NCBI GenBank assembly: GCA_003150395.1
Contig: QAMI01000054.1
Span: 1 to 24,298 of the forward strand
Source of the DNA: Candidatus Gastranaerophilales bacterium
GTDB taxonomy: Bacteria; Cyanobacteriota; Vampirovibrionia; Gastranaerophilales; Gastranaerophilaceae
Direction: 5' to 3'
Length of the DNA stretch: 24,298 nucleotides
The first letter of the stretch is position 1; every line of letters starts with the position of its first letter. A model generated the notes under the pieces. The model had not been told where the DNA came from, did not search any database, and was given only the letters and a program-made list of their open reading frames with translations. Both the position numbers and the translations under genes were made by a program. Positions 15,336-22,264 of this stretch are shown here, in pieces.

Positions 15336-16537
15336 TTGCTTTCACCTCCGTTCAACTTGCTTTGTTCGCCCGACTTAGCTACTGGGATGTAATTTTCAAG
15401 GATGAGCAATTCGTCTAGCCCTTCCAGCGGAGCCATATCTATCCATCCTCTCGCCTCGTTCCCGGTCATAACGCCATGTTCAAAAAGGGACACAGCCACG
15501 CCGGAAAGCTCTTGAATGTCATAGCTGTACAGGCTCCTTGAATTGAATCTGAAATACAAATCAGGGCTATTCAGAAGTTTTTTGGTCAGTTCCTGCTCTA
15601 TCCCTTTGGCAATCGGCATGATCGTCGTTGAAATGAAATTATTCCACGCCTCTTTGTGGTAATCCCCAATCCCTAAAACGAACGACGGTACCCCAAGAAT
15701 GGAGGCCACCGTCTTCTTATCGAGCTGCACCATATCCGACAACGCCAGGTCGGACAGCGACAGCGGCCGGATTTCCTGTACCTCAAACTGTTCGGCGGGA
15801 ATTAGCCAAGGCTCTCCCGCCTCGTTGGTGTTAATATATTCGTCCAGTAGCTTGGCGCGGCCCTCCCGACTAGCGAATTCCTCGGTCAATGCGTCCACTT
15901 TGACGATGATGGATGGCTTCCATTTGGAGGACATAAAACCTTTTTCCGTTGCTGCTCCCTGCTTGAGGTTGTCTGCCACATCCTTAAGCGCGACGCGGTA
16001 CCCGTCTCCCATCCACGGATAGGTCTGGTTTGGATTGGTGACAAAATGCAGCACATCGTCCGGGTTGTACTCGTGCCCACTGATCACTACCCGATATCCA
16101 AAAGGGCCGTCCGGAATAAACGACACCATTTCCGGCGGAATCGGGTGCAGGTCGTCAATCCAGTATTGTCCCTGCCGGTATCCGTATTGAGGCAACACTA
16201 CGGCGTTGCCGTTTCCTCCCAGCAGCATAGTTTTGACAATCCAGTGGATAAACGTTGCGCGGGTCATTTGGCGGTTCGGGTAGATATCCATTTTCTTGGA
16301 CAGCTCGTTCCGTTCCCTCACATCTCCCCGATCCGTGTTGCGCATTAACTGGATTGTCATGCTGGAGATCAGTTTTGCAATCCGGTCTATACAGGTCACG
16401 ATTTCCGGGTTGTGCGCCAACGACGTATAGCCCTGCACACACAGCGTGTCATAGGCGTCCTGTGTGCACAGGTATCCGACGCTCCGTTTCGGAGGTTCCG
16501 CGCGCGTCCTGGTCCCAGCCTTCTTTTTCTTTGCCAT
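15332..16537 (-). CDS. Portal protein (HK97 gp3 family)
   Basis: A 401-residue portal, the dodecameric ring at the head vertex through which DNA is packaged and leaves. Blocks: 'LAHNPEIVTCIDRIAKLISSMTIQLMRNTD', 'MTRATFIHWIVKTMLLGGNGNAVVLPQYGYRQG', 'LHPIPPEMVSFIPDG', 'DVLHFVTNPNQTYPWMGDGYR', 'DKKTVASILGVPSFVLGIGDYHKEAWNNFISTTIMPIAKGIEQELTKKLL' and 'GVMTGNEARGWIDMAPLEGLDELLILENYIP'. It starts immediately after the large terminase stop with GGTGGGG upstream, and ends overlapping the protease gene. Length is usual for the family. No sign of damage. Confidence 0.94.
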   Translation of the reverse strand: MAKKKKAGTRTRAEPPKRSVGYLCTQDAYDTLCVQGYTSLAHNPEIVTCIDRIAKLISSMTIQLMRNTDRGDVRERNELSKKMDIYPNRQMTRATFIHWIVKTMLLGGNGNAVVLPQYGYRQGQYWIDDLHPIPPEMVSFIPDGPFGYRVVISGHEYNPDDVLHFVTNPNQTYPWMGDGYRVALKDVADNLKQGAATEKGFMSSKWKPSIIVKVDALTEEFASREGRAKLLDEYINTNEAGEPWLIPAEQFEVQEIRPLSLSDLALSDMVQLDKKTVASILGVPSFVLGIGDYHKEAWNNFISTTIMPIAKGIEQELTKKLLNSPDLYFRFNSRSLYSYDIQELSGVAVSLFEHGVMTGNEARGWIDMAPLEGLDELLILENYIPVAKSGEQSKLNGGESK

Positions 16538-18268
16538 TTATTCGCCCCACCACGCTTTCGCTTTTTTTGACCGTTCCATATTTTCCAACTTCCGGATACA
16601 CGCAAAAACCGATGCGTCGAACAGGTCGATTCGATGCTCCGGCTGGATTTTTTCATATTGGATCATGTCGTCTGTCTTCTCCACGGCCCTGACGTTTTCC
16701 ACGCAATATTCGTAGGCAGCAGAGTGCAGGTAATACAGCTTCTCGTTTTTGGCTCGCTCTTCGATATGGCGGAACCCTTCGGATTTTTTGTAGTAATATT
16801 GCGGCTGGTCGACGATGCTGAAATGCGCCGCTTTCATGCCGAGAAAATATTCCCGGCAAAACTTCCGGTCGTGGCCGACCTCCTTGATCTTGAAACCCCG
16901 ATCCCGCATGGCGATAAACCAGTTGACGACGTCCGCGTGATTGACGGTTGGACTGTTGCACAAAGTGAGAAATCCGTCATCCGCCCAGCCGAACAGAGGG
17001 ATGCCATCCTCGTCCGCTTTTTTATGCGCCATGACGACAGGGAAAAAAGCATGAGTGATCACGATATCCACACCTTGGTACTCCCCGTATAGGGCCGCGG
17101 CGGTTAGGTCGTGCAGCTTAGATAAATCCGCGCCTCCGTACCAGTCGACCGGCAGCCGCGCCAGCTCGTCGAGTGTCCAGTTGTACTGCTCGTCCGAGCG
17201 TCGGAATTCGTCAATATCGAAATACGCTTTCATGGCAGAGGAGTAGACATTGAGGGACTTGGCAAAGAAATCCTTGCGCTGCTGTGGGTCGTTCTGGGCC
17301 TGCAAAGCATCGTTCAAAATCTCGGCGGGACGAATACTCACACCATAAGCCGGGTTCGCCATCTCGTGTATCTTCGGGTCGGTGAAGTCAACCGTCCCGT
17401 CCTTCACACCCTCCGGGGCGCAGCACATGAAAATGAAATACTGCTCATCCTTAATGGTGCCGTCCAGAATCTTCCGGCAGTATTTCAGCCGCTGCCCCAG
17501 AAATAACTGTTCGTTGTCTCCTGCGGTGGAAATGCCGATCAGCAATTTATTGGTGTAGGCCTTCATGGCCTCCTTGAACAGGTTGTACTGCTTTGGCTGT
17601 TTAAAAGCATGAATTTCATCGCAGATAGCGATGTTGCAGTTCAGCGAATCCTGCGCATCCGGGTTTGCCGCTAGGGCTCGGATGTAAAACGATCCGTCCC
17701 CCAGATCGGCCTCCATGCTGTGCTCGTTGTTGTTGTCAATAACATGGACGTGTCCGCCGTCCTTTTGATCCTCGCCCATGCGCTTAACGTTGTAGTCCAA
17801 AAAATTGAAGCTCTCCAGCGTCTGCATCAGTGCGGCGGCGGCAATGTAGGTCTTGGCTCCACTTTTGCGGTACCACAGCGACAGTGCCCATGCCAGGGAC
17901 GCGGCGAAAGATGTCTTGATGTTCTTTCTCGGGATAAAAATCAAAGCTTCGTGAAAGCGAACAATATCAGTCCCTGCCAGCTTAAAACCCACCAGGTTGT
18001 AGATGATGAATTTATGGAACGGCTCCAGCAGGAACGGAGTACCCCGAAGGGGCGTTCCGTCCAGCTTCTCGCCCTGCTGGTGGCAAAGTGTTTTTTCGAT
18101 GATCCCGATACAGAACTCCGGCGCTTTGCCGTCCATCTCGTAGACGGGGTTTTGCAGATCGCGAAAAAAGCGGTCGACCGCCTGCCTGAGTTCCTTACAT
18201 GCGGGCTTACGGCCGTCCTGGATGCTCTCGGCGTACTCCATCACGTCCAACCAGTTCTTACCTCTCAA
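16538..18268 (-). CDS. Large terminase subunit
   Basis: A 576-residue DNA-packaging motor of the HK97-like Terminase_1 family. N-terminal ATPase: Walker A-like 'IPRKNIKTS' near residues 112-120 (Ile at the usual Gly of RKNGKT), Walker B 'NIAICDE' near 212-218, and coupling 'ISTAGD' about 246-251. C-terminal nuclease of RNase H fold: 'WYGGADLSKLHDLTA' with its first Asp near 381, a further Asp in 'VGHDRKFC' near 466, and 'HRIDLFDASVFAC' near 550. The frame starts with TTG at 18268, overlapping the small subunit by 11 bases; the first in-frame ATG is at 18241, and a TTG at 18250 has AGAGGT nine bases before it, so the exact start is uncertain. It is followed directly by portal. Confidence 0.94.
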   Translation of the reverse strand: MRGKNWLDVMEYAESIQDGRKPACKELRQAVDRFFRDLQNPVYEMDGKAPEFCIGIIEKTLCHQQGEKLDGTPLRGTPFLLEPFHKFIIYNLVGFKLAGTDIVRFHEALIFIPRKNIKTSFAASLAWALSLWYRKSGAKTYIAAAALMQTLESFNFLDYNVKRMGEDQKDGGHVHVIDNNNEHSMEADLGDGSFYIRALAANPDAQDSLNCNIAICDEIHAFKQPKQYNLFKEAMKAYTNKLLIGISTAGDNEQLFLGQRLKYCRKILDGTIKDEQYFIFMCCAPEGVKDGTVDFTDPKIHEMANPAYGVSIRPAEILNDALQAQNDPQQRKDFFAKSLNVYSSAMKAYFDIDEFRRSDEQYNWTLDELARLPVDWYGGADLSKLHDLTAAALYGEYQGVDIVITHAFFPVVMAHKKADEDGIPLFGWADDGFLTLCNSPTVNHADVVNWFIAMRDRGFKIKEVGHDRKFCREYFLGMKAAHFSIVDQPQYYYKKSEGFRHIEERAKNEKLYYLHSAAYEYCVENVRAVEKTDDMIQYEKIQPEHRIDLFDASVFACIRKLENMERSKKAKAWWGE

Positions 18269-18620
18269 GACTTTGCAACGCCGCCGCCAAGCCGGACGGC
18301 TTCTCCTTTTGCAGGGCGTCCCCTGTCAGCTTGCGGTAACTGCTCGGGGTCAGCCCCAGTTCCCGCCAGTACGCCAGGGCGGATTTGTTGAGGTCATCCC
18401 ATAGCACAAGAAGTGGATTTTTGCTTAAGTTTGTCGCGCCTGCCTTGTTGGTGTATTCGACCGCCGATTGCCCCCCCGAATTTCGGAACTCCTTAAAAGT
18501 TCGGTCTCGTTGTTCTAGAATTGCAGACAAGGATTCCACCACCGAATCGTAGGCGGGATCCCGGATTCCCAGCGCATCCATTTGCTCAAAAATCAACATC
18601 TTCCACCGGTTCTTAGTCAC
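18258..18620 (-). CDS. Small terminase subunit, P27 family
   Basis: A 120-residue protein with the P27/Terminase_4 pattern: 'DPAYDSVVESLSAILEQRDRTFKEFRNSGGQSAVEYTNKAGATNLSKNPLLVLWDDLNKSALAYWRELGLTPSSYRKLTG'. The end 'KNP....W..L...AL.YWRELGLTPSSYRK' is characteristic. Small terminases bind the packaging site and hand the DNA to the large subunit. It starts with GTG at 18620 with AAGGGGGG six bases before. It lies between the HNH nuclease and the large subunit, the arrangement seen in cos-type HK97-like phages. Confidence 0.9.
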   Translation of the reverse strand: MTKNRWKMLIFEQMDALGIRDPAYDSVVESLSAILEQRDRTFKEFRNSGGQSAVEYTNKAGATNLSKNPLLVLWDDLNKSALAYWRELGLTPSSYRKLTGDALQKEKPSGLAAALQSLER

Positions 18621-18698
18621 CCGAATCCCCCCTTCGCGATTTTTACCTTAGAGTTGGAAAGAGGTACCCACCCCATTAGAATAAAAAAGAAAATTTGC
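18621..18698 (-). other. Short intergenic region between HNH and terminase genes, candidate cos
   Basis: 77 bases with no gene. It holds an A/T-rich stretch (about 18680-18697), the palindrome GGTACC at 18664, and the small-terminase ribosome site. In phages with HNH plus P27 terminase the cohesive-end site is often here, but nothing in the sequence alone proves it. Confidence 0.3.
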
Positions 18699-18980
18699 CT
18701 ATGCGATAGGGGGGGATACCCGTCGCATCCATTCCCTTCCTAACGCCGTCAACGCTCCCGTGCTCCGGTCGTGCATTGCATTGTGCATTGGCTGCGACAA
18801 ACTGATTAGGTTCCAGTCACACCAAGCGTATTCCGGATACGCTTCCACCGGATATATGTGATGGACAGTTGTCGCCTCTACTCTTTTTCCGTATCTTTTG
18901 GACTCGCGGCACAAATACCCGTCTCTTTTCAGTATCTTTTCTCGTTTCTTTTTCCACCGCTTATTGTCGTATCGAAACAT
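18699..18980 (-). CDS. HNH endonuclease next to terminase
   Basis: A 93-residue HNH nuclease: 'MFRYDNKRWKKKREKILKRDGYLCRESKRYGKRVEATTVHHIYPVEAYPEYAWCDWNLISLSQPMHNAMHDRSTGALTALG'. The metal-binding core is VHHI (first His pair), N in WNLISL and HNAMH (last His). The usual CxxC zinc pair is not complete; only one Cys precedes the core. In HK97-like phages such HNH proteins lie beside the terminase and help cut cos during packaging. I start at the ATG 18980 rather than the GTG 18998, which falls inside the T run of the preceding terminator. It is the first gene after that terminator. Confidence 0.88.
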   Translation of the reverse strand: MFRYDNKRWKKKREKILKRDGYLCRESKRYGKRVEATTVHHIYPVEAYPEYAWCDWNLISLSQPMHNAMHDRSTGALTALGREWMRRVSPPIA

Positions 18981-18998
18981 CTCCCCCGCTCCCGTCAC

Positions 18999-19042
18999 AA
19001 AAAAATACCGGAAGCCCGCTCACAAAAGCGGACTCCGGTATT
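18999..19042 (-). terminator. Rho-independent terminator between early genes and HNH/late block
   Basis: Long hairpin: arm AATACCGGAGTCCGCT (minus strand, 19042-19027), loop TTTGTG, arm AGCGGGCTTCCGGTATT (19020-19004), with one bulge, followed by a run of seven T (19005-18999). It reads on the minus strand and should stop the early transcript before the HNH and terminase genes. Confidence 0.85.
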
Positions 19043-19135
19043 ACGAGGAGGTCGTGTTCCGAGGCTTGGGCCGTCCTCCCTGCACCTCGGGACACTATGA
19101 TTATACCCCTTGATTTTTTCCCCAGAAGGACAACT
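19043..19135 (-). other. 93-base gene-free leader before the terminator, with candidate -10
   Basis: No open frame. On the minus strand TATAAT occurs at 19105-19100 after an A-rich stretch, but no good -35 lies 16-18 bases before it (TTGTCC is 22 bases away), so a promoter here would need an activator. CCGAGG (19059-19064) and CCTCGG (19085-19090) are complementary and could pair. It directly follows the ArpU-like regulator gene and is a likely place for late control (inference). Confidence 0.35.
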
Positions 19136-19525
19136 TTAAATCAGATGTAAATTTTTTGCGGTGTGGTAGATCAGTGTCTGCTTCCACCGCCTATATGTCC
19201 GCTCATTTGCCCCCTGCGGGTACGGTCCGCCCGATTGCACCAACCTCAGAACGGCGGCGCGGTAATCGGCGGGTATGCGTATCAATGCTTGGTCTATCGC
19301 TTCTAGGTCCCCTTCTATCCGCGCGAGACGCAATGCCTTATTTGCTGTTGGATCCCCCGGCCCGCTCCCTCGAGGCATGTCGCTCCCGATTTCCGGCGTC
19401 TCCCATATGATATCTGCCCGCTCTTCGACCATCCGATCATAATCCTGGATCAGTGTCACTACACGGCGGTATAGAGATCGCGGCAGATAATAAGGATTAT
19501 TTCTATGTGCCTGGTAATTTCTCAC
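19136..19525 (-). CDS. ArpU/RinA-type late transcription regulator, sigma-factor-like
   Basis: A 129-residue protein. The start 'NYQAHRNNPYYLPRSLYRRVVTLIQDYDRMVEERADIIW' followed by 'RGSGPGDPTANKALRLARIEGDLEAIDQALIRIPADYRAAVLRLVQSGGPYPQGANERTYRRWKQTLIYHTAKNL' is the pattern of a widespread clostridial phage family annotated as sigma-70 region-4-like or ArpU-type. The C-terminal part should be a helix-turn-helix. Members sit at the end of the early block and activate late genes. GTG at 19525 is chosen for AAGGG eight bases before; a GTG at 19534 is in the same frame. It is the last gene before the terminator and HNH/terminase block, supporting a late switch role. Confidence 0.82.
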   Translation of the reverse strand: MRNYQAHRNNPYYLPRSLYRRVVTLIQDYDRMVEERADIIWETPEIGSDMPRGSGPGDPTANKALRLARIEGDLEAIDQALIRIPADYRAAVLRLVQSGGPYPQGANERTYRRWKQTLIYHTAKNLHLI

Positions 19526-19543
19526 GATCCACACCCTTTTCCA

Positions 19544-19669
19544 TTATCGTTTGTGTCGCTTGTCCGAGGCGACTTGTATCAGGCACCCGATCATCAGCCC
19601 CAAACAGGCCGACAGGGACGCTGTAGCGGCCAATGACATGACGAGGGCTCCAAAGGTGATGGTAATCAT
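19544..19669 (-). CDS. Small membrane protein, 41 residues (DUF3789-like)
   Basis: A short gene with an excellent ribosome site (GAGGAGG, 7 bases before the ATG) and a 4-base overlap (ATGA) with the DUF6378 gene. Residues 1-32 are a hydrophobic helix (ITFGALVMSLAATASLSACLGLMIGCLIQ), followed by a basic, charged tail (SDKRHKR). The small hydrophobic protein with 'G..IG...MCLIQVA'-like end resembles DUF3789 proteins common in clostridial phages; function is unknown. It likely sits in the inner membrane face with a cytoplasmic tail. Translation looks real because of the coupling and RBS. Confidence 0.72.
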   Translation of the reverse strand: MITITFGALVMSLAATASLSACLGLMIGCLIQVASDKRHKR

Positions 19670-19962
19670 ATGTCGCCCTCCTCTTTAGCCACCGGCATAC
19701 ATCTATCCGCTATCTCCGCCGCACAAGCAGCATACCCGGCTAGGTCGATATAGTTGTCATCTTTGTAGCGCCCTGACTTGATGCGGGCAATCTTGAGCAG
19801 CGCCATCAACATCGCGACATCGTGTGGCTCGATGTTGCACTCAAGATAATCCGACCACAGGGCCGATATCACCCCAAAATTATCCTCCGGGCTCCCGTAT
19901 TGCGCCTCTCGGTCCTGGCACACAATGGATATCGCTTGCTCTAGTGTCGTTTTTCTATTCAT
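19666..19962 (-). CDS. DUF6378 phage protein
   Basis: A 98-residue protein: 'LEQAISIVCQDREAQYGSPEDNFGVISALWSDYL', 'PHDVAMLMALLKIARIKSGRYKDDNYIDLAGYAACAAEI'. This is the DUF6378 pattern, found in many phages beside nucleotide-metabolism or accessory genes. The conserved acidic and Lys residues (RE.QYG, K.AR...KDDNYID.AGY) resemble an all-alpha NTP-pyrophosphatase-like fold, but function is unproven. The ATG at 19962 has CAGGAGGGCG upstream; the open frame extends to 20094 without a comparable site. It overlaps its neighbours on both sides. Confidence 0.82.
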   Translation of the reverse strand: MNRKTTLEQAISIVCQDREAQYGSPEDNFGVISALWSDYLECNIEPHDVAMLMALLKIARIKSGRYKDDNYIDLAGYAACAAEIADRCMPVAKEEGDI

Positions 19963-20227
19963 CGTCCGCCCTCCTGTTCCAGGCTTCGATTGCTTCAATT
20001 TTGGTATCATATAAAAATCTCCCGATTGGATAGCCGATATCTGCAACAGCAATAGGACAGTCAAAATCTTCGTCATTTGCATTTGTGTCATCATGTACTA
20101 TTCCGTATGTCAAACCACTCCACGGGTCCTCTTCGTATCCCATCTCATTATGACGATTACCCTCATCATCAAATACGCCAATGTCCGGTATGCCCCCGCA
20201 AAACGGACACGGTTTCAGTTCATTCAC
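19955..20227 (-). CDS. Lar-like restriction alleviation protein
   Basis: A 90-residue protein with the Lar-family frame: 'LKPCPFCGGIPDI' at the N-terminus (a zinc-knuckle CPFC) and 'DTKIEAIEAWNRRA' at the C-terminus. In Rac prophage Lar reduces type I restriction and boosts modification; most phage members are untested. The insert between (DDEGNRHNEMGYEEDPWSGLTYGIVHDDTNANDEDFDCPI) is acidic and may be DNA-mimic-like, which is inference. The usual second zinc-binding half is reduced to a single Cys (DCPI). GTG at 20227 with GAGGAGG seven bases before; it overlaps both neighbours by 8 bases. Confidence 0.78.
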   Translation of the reverse strand: MNELKPCPFCGGIPDIGVFDDEGNRHNEMGYEEDPWSGLTYGIVHDDTNANDEDFDCPIAVADIGYPIGRFLYDTKIEAIEAWNRRADDE

Positions 20228-20441
20228 GATTAGTCCTCCTCACGAACCGGAAGCGCTGCGCTTCGTCGTATAGCCCTCTAACGTCGCCGTCACTGTCAAA
20301 ACAATATACAAACAAATACTCTGGCCGATGGATCCCTTCCTCCAACTTGTCGTAAAGAAAATCAAAATCCCAATCGATGTTAAGATTAACTACATGGTAT
20401 ACCTGACCGTTATAGACCACGTCGTATCCAGTGATGTTCAT
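20220..20441 (-). CDS. Hypothetical phage protein, 73 residues
   Basis: Acidic at the centre, basic at the end: 'MNITGYDVVYNGQVYHVVNLNIDWDFDFLYDKLEEGIHRPEYLFVYCFDSDGDVRGLYDEAQRFRFVRR'. I do not recognise the family. Predicted mixed alpha/beta, no membrane segment. It starts inside the stop of the ASCH-type gene (ATGA overlap) with AAAGGAGG upstream and is part of the coupled early block. The 'DSDGD' stretch might bind a metal. Confidence 0.7.
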   Translation of the reverse strand: MNITGYDVVYNGQVYHVVNLNIDWDFDFLYDKLEEGIHRPEYLFVYCFDSDGDVRGLYDEAQRFRFVRRTNRE

Positions 20442-21055
20442 TTTGATTCCTCCTTTAGCGCCTCGTCTCGGCTTATCCTCTCAAAATCGATAACCCATAC
20501 CCAGGGATTAGCATCCCAGCCATAGAGGGCGCGATCGGAAGGCTTGACGGTACTATCCCATAGATCGGCGAATTGCCCTAATGTAAACGCCTCGCCTACC
20601 TCCTTTAGCGATTCTTGCGGTATGCCCTCCCGGACGCATTCCGCGCCGGTTATCTCTTGCACTCGCTCCACATGTACGTCCTGCACCCTCAGAAATATCC
20701 GCGCCGCCTCCTTGGGCATATGTATGGATGGATGCCAGCCGTTGTCTCGATAACGATCCGGCCTCATGTCACCATCTGCCCTGTAGTAATACACCCCACT
20801 CGGGCGGAAATTGTCGCCAGGAGTGACGGGCAGTATCGTCCATGTCTCCCGCACATACAGGATGTCAGCCATGCGGTACGGAGCTCCGCAAAGACGTTCA
20901 ATGATTTTATCGTCGGGGATTTCTATATTTTTTCTCCTGTACGGGCAAGAGAGCGCATTATCCACTTTGTCCCACCGGATTACTCTCCTGGTAACAGTCT
21001 TTCGCCCGTCCAAAATCGCCCGGACCATCTCGGTATTAAACAGTATCGGTTTCAT
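20438..21055 (-). CDS. ASCH-type phage protein
   Basis: A 205-residue protein starting 'MKPILFNTEMVRAILDGRKTVTRRVIRW' and with 'YRMADILYVRETWTILP', 'WHPSIHMPKEAARIFLRVQDVHVERVQEIT' and 'WDANPWVWVIDFERI'. The pattern LF.TEMV.AIL.GRKTVTRR is that of phage ASCH-domain proteins (PUA-like RNA-binding fold). The role in phage is not established; RNA binding or nucleotide-related activity are suggested for ASCH proteins. It starts with an ATGA overlap on the preceding gene and ends the same way. Length is typical for this phage subfamily. Confidence 0.82.
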   Translation of the reverse strand: MKPILFNTEMVRAILDGRKTVTRRVIRWDKVDNALSCPYRRKNIEIPDDKIIERLCGAPYRMADILYVRETWTILPVTPGDNFRPSGVYYYRADGDMRPDRYRDNGWHPSIHMPKEAARIFLRVQDVHVERVQEITGAECVREGIPQESLKEVGEAFTLGQFADLWDSTVKPSDRALYGWDANPWVWVIDFERISRDEALKEESK

Positions 21056-21270
21056 TCAGCCGTTCTCCTCCCTTCTCCGTCTGTATTAATTCGTTGGTTT
21101 TCGTGTAGCCGCATAACGGATGCCCTAAATAATCTGTTATCTGCATCCAGCGCCTCTCGCGCCAGCTGCAACGCCTGGATATGCTCTCGCGGCGCCCCTC
21201 CCGCTCTCGCCGCGTCGATGATCTCCGCCAGGTAGGACAGGGCTTCGGCTGATGTTAGTTCTTGGCTCAT
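21052..21270 (-). CDS. Hypothetical phage protein, 72 residues
   Basis: Helical, charged protein: 'MSQELTSAEALSYLAEIIDAARAGGAPREHIQALQLAREALDADNRLFRASVMRLHENQRINTDGEGRRTAE'. No recognised domain. It is coupled by ATGA overlaps to the genes on both sides, with AAAGGAGG eleven bases before its ATG. Probably a small cytoplasmic early protein. Confidence 0.7.
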   Translation of the reverse strand: MSQELTSAEALSYLAEIIDAARAGGAPREHIQALQLAREALDADNRLFRASVMRLHENQRINTDGEGRRTAE

Positions 21271-21461
21271 ATCTCACCGATCCTCCTTTGCTCGGGCCTG
21301 AGCGCCCGACAATCGCCGTAGTGTTTGCACTCCCAGGATTCACAGGCCAGTCTTTTGTTTGCGTCCTCCGGTGGGATGCTGGTCATCCAGAAACAGTCGT
21401 CCTTGAGCGCGCAATGCTTGCAATAATAGGTTTTCTGGTATTTGTTACAGGTTGATAACAT
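21267..21461 (-). CDS. Cys-rich small protein next to PAPS-reductase-like gene
   Basis: A 64-residue protein with eight Cys: 'CNKYQKTYYCKHCALKDDCFWMTS..PPEDANKRLACESWECKHYGDC'. The C.(8)C..C.....C and C....C.....C spacing suggests zinc or iron-sulfur binding. ATG at 21461 has AAGGAGG nine bases before it; the frame is open to 21485, but that start has no ribosome site. It overlaps the end of the PP-loop gene by 17 bases, so the two are probably made together. Function unknown; the linkage suggests a redox or metal partner (inference). Confidence 0.72.
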   Translation of the reverse strand: MLSTCNKYQKTYYCKHCALKDDCFWMTSIPPEDANKRLACESWECKHYGDCRALRPEQRRIGEI

Positions 21462-22215
21462 CTTTTGTTTCCTCCTTGAACACATCGGCCATTCGATGGA
21501 CGTTACCGTACTCCCCGTATTTGCGGTTGCTGAATCGCTTCATAGGTCTATCGATTTTGTCTTGCAAGGCTTCGAGCCTTGCCCAGTAATCGGGTAGGTA
21601 ATAGTAGATGTTCTGCAGCTCCTTGCGGTTTTTGTTGCAGCAGCACCAGCAGGATACCCTGTCTAGGATTTGGTAGAGGTCTATGTAACCGCTAGCCGTT
21701 CTCGGCGTCGGCTCGTCCCAACGCCATCCCCTGTCGTAGCAATATTGTAGGGCGTCTGCCTCGGTCATCCCAATCTGCGCCAATAGGGCGATTTTCGTAG
21801 GCGCGAGGCGCTCTATCCTTTTCGGCTCATCGGCGGCAATCCCGATGTAGTGCGCATATGCACCCTTTGTTGCTCGATCCAGCGCCTGGATTTTCCTTGC
21901 GGTCCCCCACCGGCACACTCCTCCACACCATCCGTATCCGCTGTGGTTGCCCTTTTGTTTCGAGGTTATGGGCCGCTCGACCATATCCCACAGCATAGGG
22001 TTTTCCGGCTTTAGCTCCGTGTACCTGATCCCTCTCTGCGCCAGGATTTTTGTGAGCCTATCCCGATTTCGATAGATGGCCCCGAACTCCATGCCTGTAT
22101 CATAGAAAATCACCTCATCGAGCGGGAGGCCGTGATCCAGAATGTAGAGTACCATTGCGAGGCTGTCTTTCCCGTAGCTTACGCTTGCCACCGTCCAATT
22201 ACATTTGTTATACAT
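21445..22215 (-). CDS. PAPS-reductase-like PP-loop ATPase
   Basis: A 256-residue member of the phosphoadenosine phosphosulfate reductase / PP-loop family. The pyrophosphate-binding loop is 'VSYGKDS' at residues about 11-17. It is followed by 'EVIFYDTGMEFGAIY', 'CGGVCRWGTARKIQAL', 'YIGIAADEPKRIERL' and 'SCWCCCNKNRKELQNIYYY', a Cys-rich patch (WCCCN). Phage homologues are frequent and of unproven function; the PP-loop fold activates a substrate as adenylate. The ATG at 22215 has GGAGG seven bases before it, inside a perfect 7-bp stem. Preceded by a 92-base gap with repeats, and followed by the overlapping Cys-rich gene. Confidence 0.87.
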   Translation of the reverse strand: MYNKCNWTVASVSYGKDSLAMVLYILDHGLPLDEVIFYDTGMEFGAIYRNRDRLTKILAQRGIRYTELKPENPMLWDMVERPITSKQKGNHSGYGWCGGVCRWGTARKIQALDRATKGAYAHYIGIAADEPKRIERLAPTKIALLAQIGMTEADALQYCYDRGWRWDEPTPRTASGYIDLYQILDRVSCWCCCNKNRKELQNIYYYLPDYWARLEALQDKIDRPMKRFSNRKYGEYGNVHRMADVFKEETKDVINL

Positions 22216-22222
22216 ATCAATA

Positions 22223-22240
22223 CCTCCATCGTCATGGAGG
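22223..22240 (-). promoter_or_regulatory. Hairpin holding the ribosome site of the PP-loop gene
   Basis: On the minus strand CCTCCAT (22240-22234), loop GACG, ATGGAGG (22229-22223) form a perfect 7-bp stem. The 3' arm carries GGAGG, the ribosome site of the gene starting at 22215. When folded, the site is hidden, so translation may depend on upstream ribosomes or a ligand (inference). Confidence 0.6.
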
Positions 22241-22264
22241 CGGTGCACCTTTAAACGCGTACCT

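Noticed and set aside
17720..18391. Plus-strand 223-residue open frame opposite the terminase genes
   Set aside because: Complement of strongly supported terminase genes; composition unlike other genes here.
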